Below, piece by piece: positions 8,007-16,192 of a stretch of 40,247 bases of DNA; position 1 is the stretch's first letter; each line of letters starts with the position of its first letter. The notes below the pieces were generated by a model. The model ran no database searches. It had not been told where the DNA came from and worked only from the letters and a program-made list of their open reading frames with translations. Source of the stretch: Parcubacteria group bacterium ADurb.Bin192. GTDB lineage: Bacteria; Patescibacteriota; Patescibacteriia; 2-12-FULL-60-25. The translations under genes and the position numbers were made by a program. The DNA is taken from assembly GCA_002070095.1 (NCBI GenBank), contig MWCR01000012.1, forward strand, positions 1 through 40,247, in the 5' to 3' direction.

Positions 8007-8501
8007 TTAGAGAGAAAGTGCGTTTAGGTTGAACGGATACGGAGTGTTAACGTAAACAGCGTTAGGAGCGACTGTTGCGTCATCAAGCGCGGTTGTACCA
8101 CCGACAAAGTTTCCTGTACCGGTTGGGTTTACGATAACAAAGCCAAGCACGACTTCATCATCAGGTACGGTTGGGAACACGACTGCGCCGATTGTAGCGC
8201 CCTCTGTACCCATTGAAGCTGTTACGGTTCCGCTTGCGTCCATTGAGAGAACGTAAACATTGAACTTAGCATTGGTAACAGTTCCGGATAGTGCGACCTC
8301 TGCGGTTGTCTTTTTAACAAGAGCACCGTCGATCATCGCATAAACTGTGTTAGCAATTTTTACAGCCGCCTTTGAAGACGAACCGATTGCCAAACCACCT
8401 GTGTTTAAGAGCATGTCGCAAGCATTTGTTTGCAACTGTTCTAAGGCGTTCAAAATATCTTGTGAAGATGTATATACGCCATTTGAGATTGTTTTACCCA
8501 T
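8007..8501 (-). CDS. Virion-associated protein, possible capsid decoration or head fibre (164 aa)
   Basis: A short helical N terminus (SSQDILNALEQLQTNACDML) leads into an Ala/Gly/Thr/Val-rich beta region (KAAVKIANTVYAMIDGALVKKT, GTVTNAKFNVYVLSMDASGT). The ending is NTPYPFNLNALSL. This composition is typical of capsid decoration proteins or head fibres. It lies two genes downstream of the major capsid protein. No specific family is recognised. It is five bases after the 160-aa gene's stop and has no SD. Confidence 0.55.
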   Translation of the reverse strand: MGKTISNGVYTSSQDILNALEQLQTNACDMLLNTGGLAIGSSSKAAVKIANTVYAMIDGALVKKTTAEVALSGTVTNAKFNVYVLSMDASGTVTASMGTEGATIGAVVFPTVPDDEVVLGFVIVNPTGTGNFVGGTTALDDATVAPNAVYVNTPYPFNLNALSL

Positions 8502-8506
8502 ATTTA

Positions 8507-8989
8507 TTAGGTTAGTGCGTCAAGCACTTCTTTATTGCGGTTAATTAGTTTATCTCTACCTGCGGTACTGGCAATTTTCATTTTATTTGCGAATAATTCG
8601 ACAATGCTTTGTGGCAAGTCAACGAAAATACCTTTTTGCACCTGTACGCCGAAGCCGTTAATAAACGCTTCATCGTATTGGATAGTATCTTCTTCGCCCT
8701 CATGGAGAGGTATATGAAAATTGCGTAATGGTTGGTTCATTAAAGCCTCTTTGGTCTTTAATGCGTCCTTTTGATTACCTCGATAAGGCAATATCTCCGT
8801 TACTCCCTCTTGATCCAACCAAGTTTTTGGTTCTTCTTCGGGGAGTTCGGGTTGAGGTTCCGAGGAATCCTCGACTACTGGCTCACTTTCCAAGTCATGT
8901 TCAACGTCTTCTACGTCTTCCATGTCTTCGTCCATGAGTTCGTCATCTTGAATCTCCGGTTCTTCAAAGTTTTTTTTCTTTCTAGGCAT
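8507..8989 (-). CDS. Acidic protein downstream of the major capsid protein (160 aa)
   Basis: Residues 1-60 start with a basic patch (MPRKKKN) followed by a strongly acidic low-complexity stretch (DDELMDEDMEDVEDVEHDLESE). The C-terminal ~100 residues look globular (TEILPYRGNQKDALKTKEAL, IVELFANKMKIASTAGRD). The start is ATG 8989. A longer reading would need a TTG start and runs into the hairpin at 9000-9023. Its position between the capsid gene and the decoration-like gene suggests a minor virion or assembly role. Function is otherwise unknown. Confidence 0.6.
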   Translation of the reverse strand: MPRKKKNFEEPEIQDDELMDEDMEDVEDVEHDLESEPVVEDSSEPQPELPEEEPKTWLDQEGVTEILPYRGNQKDALKTKEALMNQPLRNFHIPLHEGEEDTIQYDEAFINGFGVQVQKGIFVDLPQSIVELFANKMKIASTAGRDKLINRNKEVLDALT

Positions 8990-8999
8990 AGTTCTCAAT

Positions 9000-9023
9000 G
9001 AGGGGATAGTTGCCTATCCCCTC
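9000..9023 (-). terminator. Perfect 10-bp hairpin with GNRA loop after the capsid gene
   Basis: GAGGGGATAG (9000-9009) pairs perfectly with CTATCCCCTC (9014-9023). Read on the minus strand the loop is GCAA, a GNRA tetraloop. It lies eight bases after the capsid stop codon and eleven bases before the next start. There is no T-run, so it may act as an mRNA end-stabiliser or attenuator that keeps capsid mRNA abundant rather than as a full terminator. Confidence 0.6.
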
Positions 9024-9030
9024 GTTAGCA

Positions 9031-9999
9031 CTAAGAAATGACGTGTTCAACACGAGTGATGAACGAATCGTTCAAAATCTTAGCAACATAAGTTGCTTTC
9101 CAACCTGATGTAGCACGTTGATCCAACGGATCTTCAGTACCACCCGAACCTAGAGGCTTAACAATGTTTTTGAGAGCCTCGCCTGACACACGGGTTTTAC
9201 CGTATGCATGCATACCAAGAATCATGGTTGCGTACACATCGGCGCCACCAGCTCCACCACCAGTAAACACCTTAGCGTTTGTGGTTTCAATGAAGCGAAT
9301 ATCACGATATGTACCTACTTCACCCTCCATAACATCTGCTTTATTGGCATATTTTTCCACGGGAATAAAGCGGTTCATCTTTTCCAAGATTGGCGTTGTA
9401 TTCACGTGGCAAATGCCGATGTAGCAAGGACGTACAGGATGTGTGTTGTAGCCGGTATCGGGATTAACCATTTTGGTCATCTTCATCGCCAAACCGTTTT
9501 TAAGGGTAAGGATAGCGGCATCGAAGTCTGCCTCATCGGGCAAATCAACACCTGCTGTGAGTGAAGTACGACCTACGACTGCATTGGCGTAGCGAACGTT
9601 TGAGCCTGCTACCATGATGTCACGGGTTAATGTGTCCAGGGTAAGTGCGGCTTGATCACCGAGAATCTCGGCTGTTTCCATCAAGATTGGGTCTGCACTT
9701 TCGTAAGTTAGAATATCCGTTACTGTTACAAAATCGCCGTATTGAGCAACGATTGCGTAAACCTTAGTAACTGATAGTTGTTTACCTGCCGGAGTAACAC
9801 CCTCTGCTAAAGGAGTGGTTGCCGCCGCTAGGTTAGAATAACGACGGAAATTGATTTGCTTGGTTCCGGCGTTTCGAGGAATATCTCGAATCTGCGCCCA
9901 TTGTCCATGAGGCAATAGGGGAGTTACACGATCAAGCAGGGTGCGGTCATAAATGTCCGTTACTTCTGCTGGTATCTGTGTTCTGGTTGTATTAGCCAT
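9031..9999 (-). CDS. Major capsid protein, N4-gp56 family (322 aa)
   Basis: The protein matches my knowledge of the N4-gp56 family of HK97-fold capsid proteins. It has an N terminus with TDIYDRTLLDRVTPLLPHGQ, then IPRNAGTKQINFRRYS, TPLAEGVTPAG and GDFVTVTDI, and the characteristic C-terminal phrase DQRATSGWKATYVAKILND. Length is close to usual. It follows the scaffold gene by 22 bases, the normal order in podoviruses. The start at 9999 lies in an A/T-rich stretch without SD, surprising for what should be the most strongly translated gene. A perfect GNRA hairpin follows the stop. Confidence 0.9.
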   Translation of the reverse strand: MANTTRTQIPAEVTDIYDRTLLDRVTPLLPHGQWAQIRDIPRNAGTKQINFRRYSNLAAATTPLAEGVTPAGKQLSVTKVYAIVAQYGDFVTVTDILTYESADPILMETAEILGDQAALTLDTLTRDIMVAGSNVRYANAVVGRTSLTAGVDLPDEADFDAAILTLKNGLAMKMTKMVNPDTGYNTHPVRPCYIGICHVNTTPILEKMNRFIPVEKYANKADVMEGEVGTYRDIRFIETTNAKVFTGGGAGGADVYATMILGMHAYGKTRVSGEALKNIVKPLGSGGTEDPLDQRATSGWKATYVAKILNDSFITRVEHVIS

Positions 10000-10021
10000 A
10001 CCATTTTTAATTAATAATTAG

Positions 10022-10675
10022 CTAAACTTTTTCGCCACGTCTTATCTTCTCTTGCAATTCTGCAAATTCAGATTTTGACATGTCTTTGACGGATTTACCG
10101 CCTACGCTATCTCTAGCGCTTGCGTCCGCACTCAATGAGCTATTATCCGCCTCTTGGTCCGCTTCTTTGGCACGCCTGGCTCCGATTTTTAATAAATCAT
10201 CACCGGCAACCTCGTAAGCAATAGACTTGATTGGGATATTCGCACGTGAGGGGTGTGCCGCAAACTTACGAATCTTGTCTGCGTATGGTTTGAAGTCCGG
10301 ATTGTCCGCAATAAATTGCGTTACTTCCGTTTCCAACTCTTTCTCGGCGATTGCTTCGAAATGAGCGCCATACTTATCGTCCACTACCTTTTCGATTTTT
10401 TTAACATCGTCTGGGTTCATATCAACTTCTGTTGTTTCGCCTTTTTCTTTGGCTTTTTCAAGCCTTTTCAATCGGCGTTCGTTGATATAATCAATGGGAC
10501 GTTTGCGAGCAGGAGGTTCGTCATCCTGTTCGGCTGGTTTCACTTCAGGCTTGGCTTCCGTCGAAGCTCCGTCCTTACCGTCCGCACCAACTGCGGGATC
10601 AGTGCCTTTGTTATCAGGGGTTGCACCCTCCCCGTTCTCGGTTGTTTTATCAACCGGCGTTTGTTCGTCTGCCAT
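10022..10675 (-). CDS. Scaffolding protein (217 aa)
   Basis: This is a highly charged, mostly helical protein. Its N-terminal ~70 residues are disordered and acidic (TPVDKTTENGEGATPDNKG). A Lys/Arg-rich segment (ARKRPIDYINERRLKRLEKA) follows, then a long helix and a short conserved C terminus (MSKSEFAELQEKIRRGEKV), the typical capsid-binding end of phage scaffolds. It sits directly before the major capsid gene. Residues ~82-92 (EVDMNPDDVKK) are identical to a segment near the N terminus of the 3,581-aa protein and are encoded by an identical 34-bp stretch. Confidence 0.8.
   Translation of the reverse strand: MADEQTPVDKTTENGEGATPDNKGTDPAVGADGKDGASTEAKPEVKPAEQDDEPPARKRPIDYINERRLKRLEKAKEKGETTEVDMNPDDVKKIEKVVDDKYGAHFEAIAEKELETEVTQFIADNPDFKPYADKIRKFAAHPSRANIPIKSIAYEVAGDDLLKIGARRAKEADQEADNSSLSADASARDSVGGKSVKDMSKSEFAELQEKIRRGEKV
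10397..10430 (-). repeat. 34-bp exact repeat shared with the giant gene, copy 1
   Basis: This stretch inside the scaffold gene is identical to 36812-36845 inside the 3,581-aa gene. In both places it is read in the same frame and yields EVDMNPDDVKK, preceded by Thr/Glu-rich and followed by helical sequence. The rest of the two proteins is unrelated by eye. Confidence 0.9.
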
Positions 10676-10735
10676 AATTGATACTCACATTGTCGGGAAA
10701 TGGCGAAAACCGACTTTGTGGAAAAGAAGCCGTGG

Positions 10736-10764
10736 TTATTATCGGCTTACCTTAGTCCTCGTAA
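10736..10764 (-). promoter_or_regulatory. Possible promoter before the scaffold and capsid genes
   Basis: The 102-bp gap 10676-10777 holds, on the minus strand, TTACGA, a 17-base spacer and TAATAA, resembling a sigma-70 promoter. The spacer overlaps a hairpin, GGCTTAC pairing with GTAAGCC. No short gene is seen in the gap. A late promoter giving extra scaffold and capsid mRNA would be logical, but the match is only moderate. Confidence 0.3.
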
Positions 10765-10777
10765 GCCAACAATTTCT

Positions 10778-11110
10778 TTATTTTTCGTACGGGTCAAACT
10801 CTTCTTCGAGGGTTATGGTTCCCTCACCTGTAATCATTTTAGCATATTTCGGCGGAGTACCCAAAATAAACTCATACGCATGTTTCCGATCACGCACTCT
10901 GTTGAATTGTTTAATGTCCTCAAACTCCGCTTTATCCAAAATACCGTTAGCAGGCGCAATTACCTGTTCCTCAATAATAGCCTTAAAGATTTTCCAGTTC
11001 GGACTTTTAACAAGCGCCTTTAACTTATCAGAAATATCATCTGCTCCGAGATCTGGGAACGCCTGTAAGATTTTATTGGGCTTGGAAGCCTGCTGGGGTT
11101 TGGTCTTCAT
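10778..11110 (-). CDS. Small protein between portal and scaffold (110 aa), function unknown
   Basis: This is a mostly helical, soluble protein (DISDKLKALVKSPNWKIFK, IEEQVIAPANGILDKAEF) with a basic N terminus and an acidic C terminus (EEEFDPYEK). The start ATG at 11110 overlaps the portal gene's end by 38 bases, implying coupled translation. Small helical proteins in this position are common in podovirus head operons, but I recognise no family. A role in head assembly is inferred from position. Confidence 0.65.
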   Translation of the reverse strand: MKTKPQQASKPNKILQAFPDLGADDISDKLKALVKSPNWKIFKAIIEEQVIAPANGILDKAEFEDIKQFNRVRDRKHAYEFILGTPPKYAKMITGEGTITLEEEFDPYEK

Positions 11111-12995
11111 AGTTCATGTTAGGTTGTTGTACGCCTGCAACTGTGGCTTGTTCGTTCTGGGTTGGGTTGGCAAATGCCGGATTAAGACGTTTTAAGCGCA
11201 TGGCTTTAACGTGAGCCTTGATATGAGCCTGTTTTGCCGGAGTATCTGCGGCTTTATTGTGTATTTCAAGATGAACGACATCATCGTCCGTAACAAGAAT
11301 CTCGGCAATTTTGTTCTTATCCAATTCTTTGTTTTCTTCTTCTGCCTCCATTTCGTCATAAGTCTTGGGAAGCATGGCATTGATAACATCTTGTTTTAAT
11401 CCTGATAGCTTGGCTTGATATTTCAAGATAGTGCGCTTGTTGGAAGTTGGGTCCTGTGTGAGCGCTTGAGCCAAATTACCAAAAATCTGTAATTCATTCA
11501 TGCGCCTTGCCTCGGAAACAACTTTTGATTCAATCTTAACGTCGGGATCCACGTTGGCGATAACATTTTCCCTGGTCAAATCACGCCAGTCCGGACCGAA
11601 TGTACCCGATATGCGCAATACTTTCTCATCAATACCGTCCTTGAAGTGGCGTTTGTAGAGGGCGTACCATTGTTGCCAAAATCGCCTCTCTGACCAACCA
11701 AATATCTTAGCTGATAAAGAATACCTAGTATCAACTTTCTGGGCTACAAGCCCTATTTCTGTCGCTGTACGCTTCTGTCTCGTAGCCGCACCCTGCTGAA
11801 CATCTGGTGTAGCCGTTGCTTTTTGCGCTGAAGTGTCCAATAAGTCCATTATCCAGGCTACATCCTGCCTTACTTGCGCTCTCGGCACTTCTTTAATCGC
11901 ATTACCTGGATCACCCTCAACGCCAATGAACTTATTGAAATCCAAAGTCAATTCATTCTGGTTCTTAATCTTGTCCATGTCATACAAATACGTTGGATAT
12001 AAAGCGGCTTTCGCAACTTTCATGCCAAGATTAATACCAATAGCACGATGACGCTGCTTGTCTTCCACGAGATCCGGAATCGAAACGCCGTCCCAATCAT
12101 GCGCCATGGCATAAAGCGACCTGTCTATTACGGGCCATAGCTTATCTTTCAATTCAACAATCTTAATAACCCGTTTACGTTCCTCTGCTAAAAAGACAAC
12201 AATCTTTTTGCCTTGCCACATTGTGAACCATTGTAAAATCGCATAATCCGCATTATCACCTTGAAGCTGTCCGAATATCTTTGTGTCATCGTACCCTTGC
12301 GCTATCTGACGTGCCGCCACGTTGTCATCAATCTCGGAACGTGAGTTTTTGTTCTTTAGGTTTTTAAGATTAAAGAACCCTTTTGTTTCTTTCATCTCAT
12401 CCTTAGTCATGCGCACCTGTCTGCCAAAGAATCTGGCTGAACCAGTGCGCCTCGGACCACGACCATTAACAGATACAGCATTCGGATCACGCAAAAACGT
12501 CATCGGGTCAATCACTTCCGGCACTGGTACTTTCAAATCCCTATCAAAATCCGAGAATAACAAAAGACCTCGCCCAAAAAACAAGGTGTCCCAGTCCCAA
12601 TCATAGTCAATTTCATCTTTACCCATGTCCGCATAGTCATAGAGAGCAAGATTATTAAGGTTTTCCGCTACTTCCATGTCCCCACGTTCACGTGGTTCAA
12701 ACTCAACACTCAATCTGTCTTCGTAAAGTGAAGCAAGAATCGTCTGGTGAATCGTAAACAGAAGCGGATCTCCCACCGCTTCGGCATCACGTTTCTGATT
12801 ATTGTAAAGTTTTAACCGTGTTTGCCACTTGTCCCATTTCGGTTTTATAAACTTATAAGCAAGCTGATATTCTTTTTCAACTTGCTCTACGAGTTTGGAA
12901 TAATCTTTTTCGTCCTGCTTGTCATCAGGCTTAGAATCGACATAACCAACGTCGGCGGTACTCTCGGCTTTAGTCCTATCTTGCTTTTTAGGCAT
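11073..12995 (-). CDS. Portal protein (640 aa)
   Basis: Size, position directly after the large terminase, and internal phrases support a podovirus-type portal: KPKWDKWQTRLKLYNNQKRD near the N terminus, FTIHQTILASLYEDRLSVEFEPRERGD, EVIDPMTFLRDPNAV, and RQKRTATEIGLVAQKVDTRYSL in the helical stem. The portal forms the dodecameric ring at the vertex through which TerL pumps DNA. The C-terminal ~60 residues are rich in Asn and Gln, as in many portals. The start at 12995 lies 38 bases after TerL and has no SD. Confidence 0.8.
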   Translation of the reverse strand: MPKKQDRTKAESTADVGYVDSKPDDKQDEKDYSKLVEQVEKEYQLAYKFIKPKWDKWQTRLKLYNNQKRDAEAVGDPLLFTIHQTILASLYEDRLSVEFEPRERGDMEVAENLNNLALYDYADMGKDEIDYDWDWDTLFFGRGLLLFSDFDRDLKVPVPEVIDPMTFLRDPNAVSVNGRGPRRTGSARFFGRQVRMTKDEMKETKGFFNLKNLKNKNSRSEIDDNVAARQIAQGYDDTKIFGQLQGDNADYAILQWFTMWQGKKIVVFLAEERKRVIKIVELKDKLWPVIDRSLYAMAHDWDGVSIPDLVEDKQRHRAIGINLGMKVAKAALYPTYLYDMDKIKNQNELTLDFNKFIGVEGDPGNAIKEVPRAQVRQDVAWIMDLLDTSAQKATATPDVQQGAATRQKRTATEIGLVAQKVDTRYSLSAKIFGWSERRFWQQWYALYKRHFKDGIDEKVLRISGTFGPDWRDLTRENVIANVDPDVKIESKVVSEARRMNELQIFGNLAQALTQDPTSNKRTILKYQAKLSGLKQDVINAMLPKTYDEMEAEEENKELDKNKIAEILVTDDDVVHLEIHNKAADTPAKQAHIKAHVKAMRLKRLNPAFANPTQNEQATVAGVQQPNMNYEDQTPAGFQAQ

Positions 12996-13033
12996 AAGAG
13001 AGTGTCATTCAATGCTAGTATAGCATATTTTTT

Positions 13034-14479
13034 TTAATATGGGTCAAGGTTCGTCTTGTTTTGTACCACACCTCCCGCCGCATGCACTGGTCTTTCAACG
13101 AAATTAGGTTCAATAACCAAACATCTGCCCAAGTTTTCAATCATGTGGTCATCTTTATCGACGGGTTTTTCTTTCGGCATGTGAAAGTCCGCCTGCTTGC
13201 CCGTCCACTCTTGCCACCTGTAATGCTCCAATTCCCAAATATGCCTGGAACAAGTATCGAAAAACAAAACTTCTGGCGCTTTAATCATGTTACCGTTTAC
13301 TTCCGTATAGTCCAATGCGTCGGCAATACGTCGGTCCGAGGCTTGTCTGTGTTTTGTGGCAGGATGATAGACCAATCCCAAGCGTTTTAACTTCTGCGCC
13401 AACGATTTGTCCGTTCCCTCTCTATGACTATCCTCCACAAACGCCGCCGGATCAGCGAAACGACGCACGACACGATACTCACTTGCCTTTTTCTTGATAC
13501 GCTCTGCCAATTCTTCGTCTGATTTGCACTTGATATACAACTCGTCAATCACAAACTTAGTGCCGTTCCTATCAATTGCATACCACGCTATTGCGTCCGG
13601 ATTGCGTGGATGAGGGTCTAAAAACTCCATTACGGTATAATCATCATAATTAACCGCAAACGGTCTTATAACGTGAATTTCCCTGCTGAATCGCTTGAAT
13701 ATAAGACCTGTAAGATGTTGGAATTTACCATAAATACGAGCCTGCTTGTCTTCTTCATCGTACTGACTGATCATGCGCTCAATATCTTTCGTTTCCAAGA
13801 ATCCACGCACACCCTTTTCCTTTGAAGCGGACCAAACATCCGCCTCAATGAACGTGCGCAAGCCTTTTTCATTGTCGGGGTTGGCGATAATGTCATCGTA
13901 AAGCCACGCTGAACCTGTAAGCGGAGTAGCTGTTATCCAAATAATCCCACCACGGCGCATACGGGATACGGTTGCCGTGAATACTGAACGTGGAGGCGGT
14001 TCATCCAGCCATGCCCAACCCAAAGTTGTTGATTCGAACTCTTTAATATCCTGGTCAAAACTCATGATGTCGAACTCAAAGCCCGTATCAGTTTTCCATT
14101 TGTACTCGTATGCCTTGCCTGCCTTGTTGGTTGTATATCTTCCCTCCGGAAACCACTTCTTCATTTCGGGGATAATAGCTTCTTTGATTGTTGTCGGATC
14201 TGAAATGATACGACCCTTTTTAAGATAGCGCCACTTCTTCCAGAGCGGTTGTTGGAAGAACTGATTTCCTACGGGCCAGAACAAATGCGCCAACATGTTT
14301 ATCGCCAAAGTGGTCTTACCAATACCATTGGCGGCTGAAAGTAACGTAATAAAATACTTATCGCTTCCCACGAGATTAACAAACTGCTCACCTTTCCCAG
14401 TGGGTTCAAAAAATCTATACATCTGCCGATTAACTCGGTAGGCGTATTCCTGTTTAAGCATTGTATCTAAATCGTTCAT
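13034..14479 (-). CDS. Terminase large subunit (481 aa)
   Basis: The packaging motor has an N-terminal ATPase with Walker A at residues 48-56 (SAANGIGKT) and Walker B at 154-160 (GWAWLDE), followed by the coupling motif WITATP near 181-186. The C-terminal RNase H-like nuclease is marked by acidic residues in MEFLDPHPRN (D288), FADPAAF (D343) and DKDDH (D443/D444). Domain order and length are normal for TerL. Its start overlaps the HAD gene's stop as ATGA, so the two are translationally coupled. The portal follows immediately. Confidence 0.9.
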   Translation of the reverse strand: MNDLDTMLKQEYAYRVNRQMYRFFEPTGKGEQFVNLVGSDKYFITLLSAANGIGKTTLAINMLAHLFWPVGNQFFQQPLWKKWRYLKKGRIISDPTTIKEAIIPEMKKWFPEGRYTTNKAGKAYEYKWKTDTGFEFDIMSFDQDIKEFESTTLGWAWLDEPPPRSVFTATVSRMRRGGIIWITATPLTGSAWLYDDIIANPDNEKGLRTFIEADVWSASKEKGVRGFLETKDIERMISQYDEEDKQARIYGKFQHLTGLIFKRFSREIHVIRPFAVNYDDYTVMEFLDPHPRNPDAIAWYAIDRNGTKFVIDELYIKCKSDEELAERIKKKASEYRVVRRFADPAAFVEDSHREGTDKSLAQKLKRLGLVYHPATKHRQASDRRIADALDYTEVNGNMIKAPEVLFFDTCSRHIWELEHYRWQEWTGKQADFHMPKEKPVDKDDHMIENLGRCLVIEPNFVERPVHAAGGVVQNKTNLDPY

Positions 14480-14838
14480 ACAAAATACTTTACAGCATCC
14501 TCCCAGTTAGTGAAACGAATGCCACGGTCATCAATGTATGCGATTGCAGGCGGTTTTTCGTTGGTAATGACGTGATAATGCACCTTGCGACGGAATCCCC
14601 ACTCGTCCAACCAAGCCTTAATATCACGCATACGCTGTGCAATTGTGTCTGCCTTGAAACGACTAAGAGCAGGATTAAGCCTCGCCGTATGAATTACAAC
14701 CTTGTATCCGGCTTTAACCAGTCTTTCCATAGCCTCTAAAGCTCCATCCATTGGCGGATCATAAAGTGAACCGTCTTGCCAACCGTTTCCGTAGGCGTGA
14801 ATTACGCCGTCCAAGTCTATTGCGATAACTTTTGTCAT
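14476..14838 (-). CDS. HAD-type phosphatase (120 aa)
   Basis: All main HAD motifs are visible: DLDGV with D8/D10 as nucleophile and acid, T51 in HTAR (motif II), K95 in ITNEKPP (motif III) and D103/D104 in YIDDRGIRF (motif IV). The protein is short with a minimal cap, resembling phage nucleotidase or polynucleotide 3'-phosphatase-like HADs. Substrate is unknown. The start is ATG 14838 in an exact TAATATG junction with TerS. A longer frame upstream lies inside TerS and is not favoured. Placement between the two terminase genes suggests a role linked to DNA ends or packaging, but this is inference. Confidence 0.8.
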   Translation of the reverse strand: MTKVIAIDLDGVIHAYGNGWQDGSLYDPPMDGALEAMERLVKAGYKVVIHTARLNPALSRFKADTIAQRMRDIKAWLDEWGFRRKVHYHVITNEKPPAIAYIDDRGIRFTNWEDAVKYFV

Positions 14839-14839
14839 A

Positions 14840-15469
14840 TTAACCTTTCTTAAAATTAGATTCGCCCTCCTTAATAGCTTGCATGAGTTCTTCATCACTC
14901 ATTTCCTCAAATGGACGTTTCACGCCAACATCAAGCTCCTGCGCCGCATAAAGTCCTTTGAGTTTATACATCTTGTCCAGTCCGTCCGCCCTGGCTCTCC
15001 AATTCGGAGCAAGGAATACGATAAGTTGTGCGCCTTTGAGAACGGTTCTGCTTCCAAGATACACACAACCTGCCGATTCTAACACTTTCTTCATCATTGT
15101 TTCCGGTAATGCAACGTGTAGGAACAGGGTTTGGATATTTGACGCTTCCATGAGTTCAGCATGACGGCGCATGATGTCTTCGTTGCTGTAAAACACATCC
15201 ACGAGTGCTAAGAAGTCATTACGAAACGCCGATCCGGACTTAACAACCGAGGCAGAATAACCCGCCTGACGCAATGCTTCGGCTTTGGATCTGCAATACG
15301 GCAAAAGCGCCGCCGCTTTTAACTGCTTATTGGTGATTTTACGGCTCCGAGGCTTGGGAACAAACTTGTTTTTGTTGCGTTCATCCCAAACACGCTGGTG
15401 TCTAGGTATCTCACTCTCATACACAACATCATCGACGTTGGGTATTTCTCTTTTTTGCTTTCTTGGCAT
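14840..15469 (-). CDS. Terminase small subunit (209 aa)
   Basis: A basic N terminus precedes an HTH-like region typical of TerS (TNKQLKAAALLPYCRSKAEA, then LRQAGYSASVV). A helical middle and a C-terminal segment (ADGLDKMYKLKGLYAAQELD) follow. The cluster with HAD, TerL and portal supports the call. TerS recognises the packaging site and regulates TerL. The start at 15469 has no SD (atctactATG). The gene follows the micro-gene cassette, and the packaging site may lie nearby. Confidence 0.75.
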   Translation of the reverse strand: MPRKQKREIPNVDDVVYESEIPRHQRVWDERNKNKFVPKPRSRKITNKQLKAAALLPYCRSKAEALRQAGYSASVVKSGSAFRNDFLALVDVFYSNEDIMRRHAELMEASNIQTLFLHVALPETMMKKVLESAGCVYLGSRTVLKGAQLIVFLAPNWRARADGLDKMYKLKGLYAAQELDVGVKRPFEEMSDEELMQAIKEGESNFKKG

Positions 15470-15502
15470 AGTAGATGACTTCGATTAAATGTTTATGCTT
15501 GC

Positions 15503-15637
15503 TTATTTAACCAAGCATTGAGAGGGTGAATCCCATGCAAAGAGCGAATCGAAGCCATGTATCATGCAAAAAATCATAGTAAAAGTTAGTGCCAGTTTTT
15601 GAGTTAGAGATACTGGCAAACTCTCAACAAGTAGCAT
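15503..15637 (-). CDS. Micro-protein with hydrophobic segment (44 aa)
   Basis: This ORF starts at ATG 15637 with GAGGAG ten bases upstream and ends with TAA. A hydrophobic stretch (LALTFTMIFCMIHGF, residues ~15-29) suggests membrane association. It is the last member of the SD-bearing micro-gene cassette before TerS. No homologue is recognised. Support comes from the SD and the tight spacing to the preceding gene (21 bp). Confidence 0.45.
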   Translation of the reverse strand: MLLVESLPVSLTQKLALTFTMIFCMIHGFDSLFAWDSPSQCLVK

Positions 15638-15658
15638 GGGGGGAATGCTCCTCGTTGG

Positions 15659-15910
15659 CTAAGCTGCGGACGTGTTCAGCATCAGCACGTCCCTTGAGTA
15701 AAGCTCAACGTCTGTAATTGGTATCCGCTTGCGTTGGAATTGAACATATACCTCGACGGATAGAACGCCGTCATCTGTTTGGCTTCTGTTCGATTGCTCC
15801 TGCATACGCCGTAGCGTTTCCAACATCTCCATTGAGAACTTGAGAGGCTTCCCGTTGGCTGACAGTAGAACCACGAATGCTGACGGTCTTCCCGTTAAGT
15901 GTGTCTTCAT
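15659..15910 (-). CDS. Micro-gene cassette protein (83 aa), function unknown
   Basis: The start is ATG 15910, chosen because AGGAG lies seven bases upstream. A longer frame begins without an SD. The sequence (KTHLTGRPSAFVVLLSANGK, FSMEMLETLRRMQEQSN, GVLSVEVYVQFQRKRIPITD) looks like a small folded alpha/beta protein. Its first 140 bases overlap the upstream zinc-ribbon-like gene in another frame. Function is unknown. Confidence 0.6.
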   Translation of the reverse strand: MKTHLTGRPSAFVVLLSANGKPLKFSMEMLETLRRMQEQSNRSQTDDGVLSVEVYVQFQRKRIPITDVELYSRDVLMLNTSAA

Positions 15911-16022
15911 GTTCTTTCTCCTTTCGTTTCTTTTCGAGAATATCCAGTTCTGTACACTTGAGTGAACAGTAGATTGAGTAAGGTGCGGCATTGTTTTGGC
16001 ACTGCTTACGGTAGCACTTCAT
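15771..16022 (-). CDS. Putative zinc-ribbon micro-protein (83 aa)
   Basis: The N terminus has four cysteines spaced C-x4-C-x10-C-x3-C (residues 3-23), a plausible zinc-binding unit. A Lys/Glu-rich helix (LEKKRKEKEHED) follows. GGGAGG lies nine bases before ATG 16022, whose ATG overlaps the upstream stop as ATGA. The C-terminal half overlaps the next gene by 140 bp and looks less protein-like, so the functional part may be the first ~40 residues. Confidence 0.5.
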   Translation of the reverse strand: MKCYRKQCQNNAAPYSIYCSLKCTELDILEKKRKEKEHEDTLNGKTVSIRGSTVSQREASQVLNGDVGNATAYAGAIEQKPNR

Positions 16023-16192
16023 CGTGTAGCCTCCCTCTCCAGCCGAACACGTCGGCGTTTAGAGATGATCTCCTCGACTACCTGTTGCTTCCAGATGACT
16101 TGGCAATCGAGGCTATCGCAGAGGTCAACGCCATTGCGACGAGTAGCAGGGCGAGTACAGACGAAGCAACGTGCATGATTCTCATCTTTCAT
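16019..16192 (-). CDS. Zinc-finger-like micro-protein (57 aa)
   Basis: Two cysteine pairs, C-x2-C (CFVC, residues 9-12) and C-x4-C (CDSLDC, residues 25-30), precede a basic helix (EEIISKRRRVRLEREATR), which suggests nucleic-acid or protein binding. GGAGG lies six bases before ATG 16192. The stop overlaps the next start as ATGA. The start abuts the TAG of the 49-aa gene. This strong packing supports a real gene. Confidence 0.65.
   Translation of the reverse strand: MKDENHARCFVCTRPATRRNGVDLCDSLDCQVIWKQQVVEEIISKRRRVRLEREATR

Noticed and set aside
8990..8998. TTG start giving a 163-aa protein downstream of the capsid gene
   Set aside because: ATG 8989 is nearby and the extension runs into the GNRA hairpin.
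10494..11195. 233-aa plus-strand ORF across scaffold and portal genes
   Set aside because: It is antisense to well-supported virion genes and has shadow-like composition.
14839..14898. Longer N terminus for the HAD protein
   Set aside because: It overlaps TerS. ATG 14838 forms the standard TAATATG junction and begins right at the conserved first strand.
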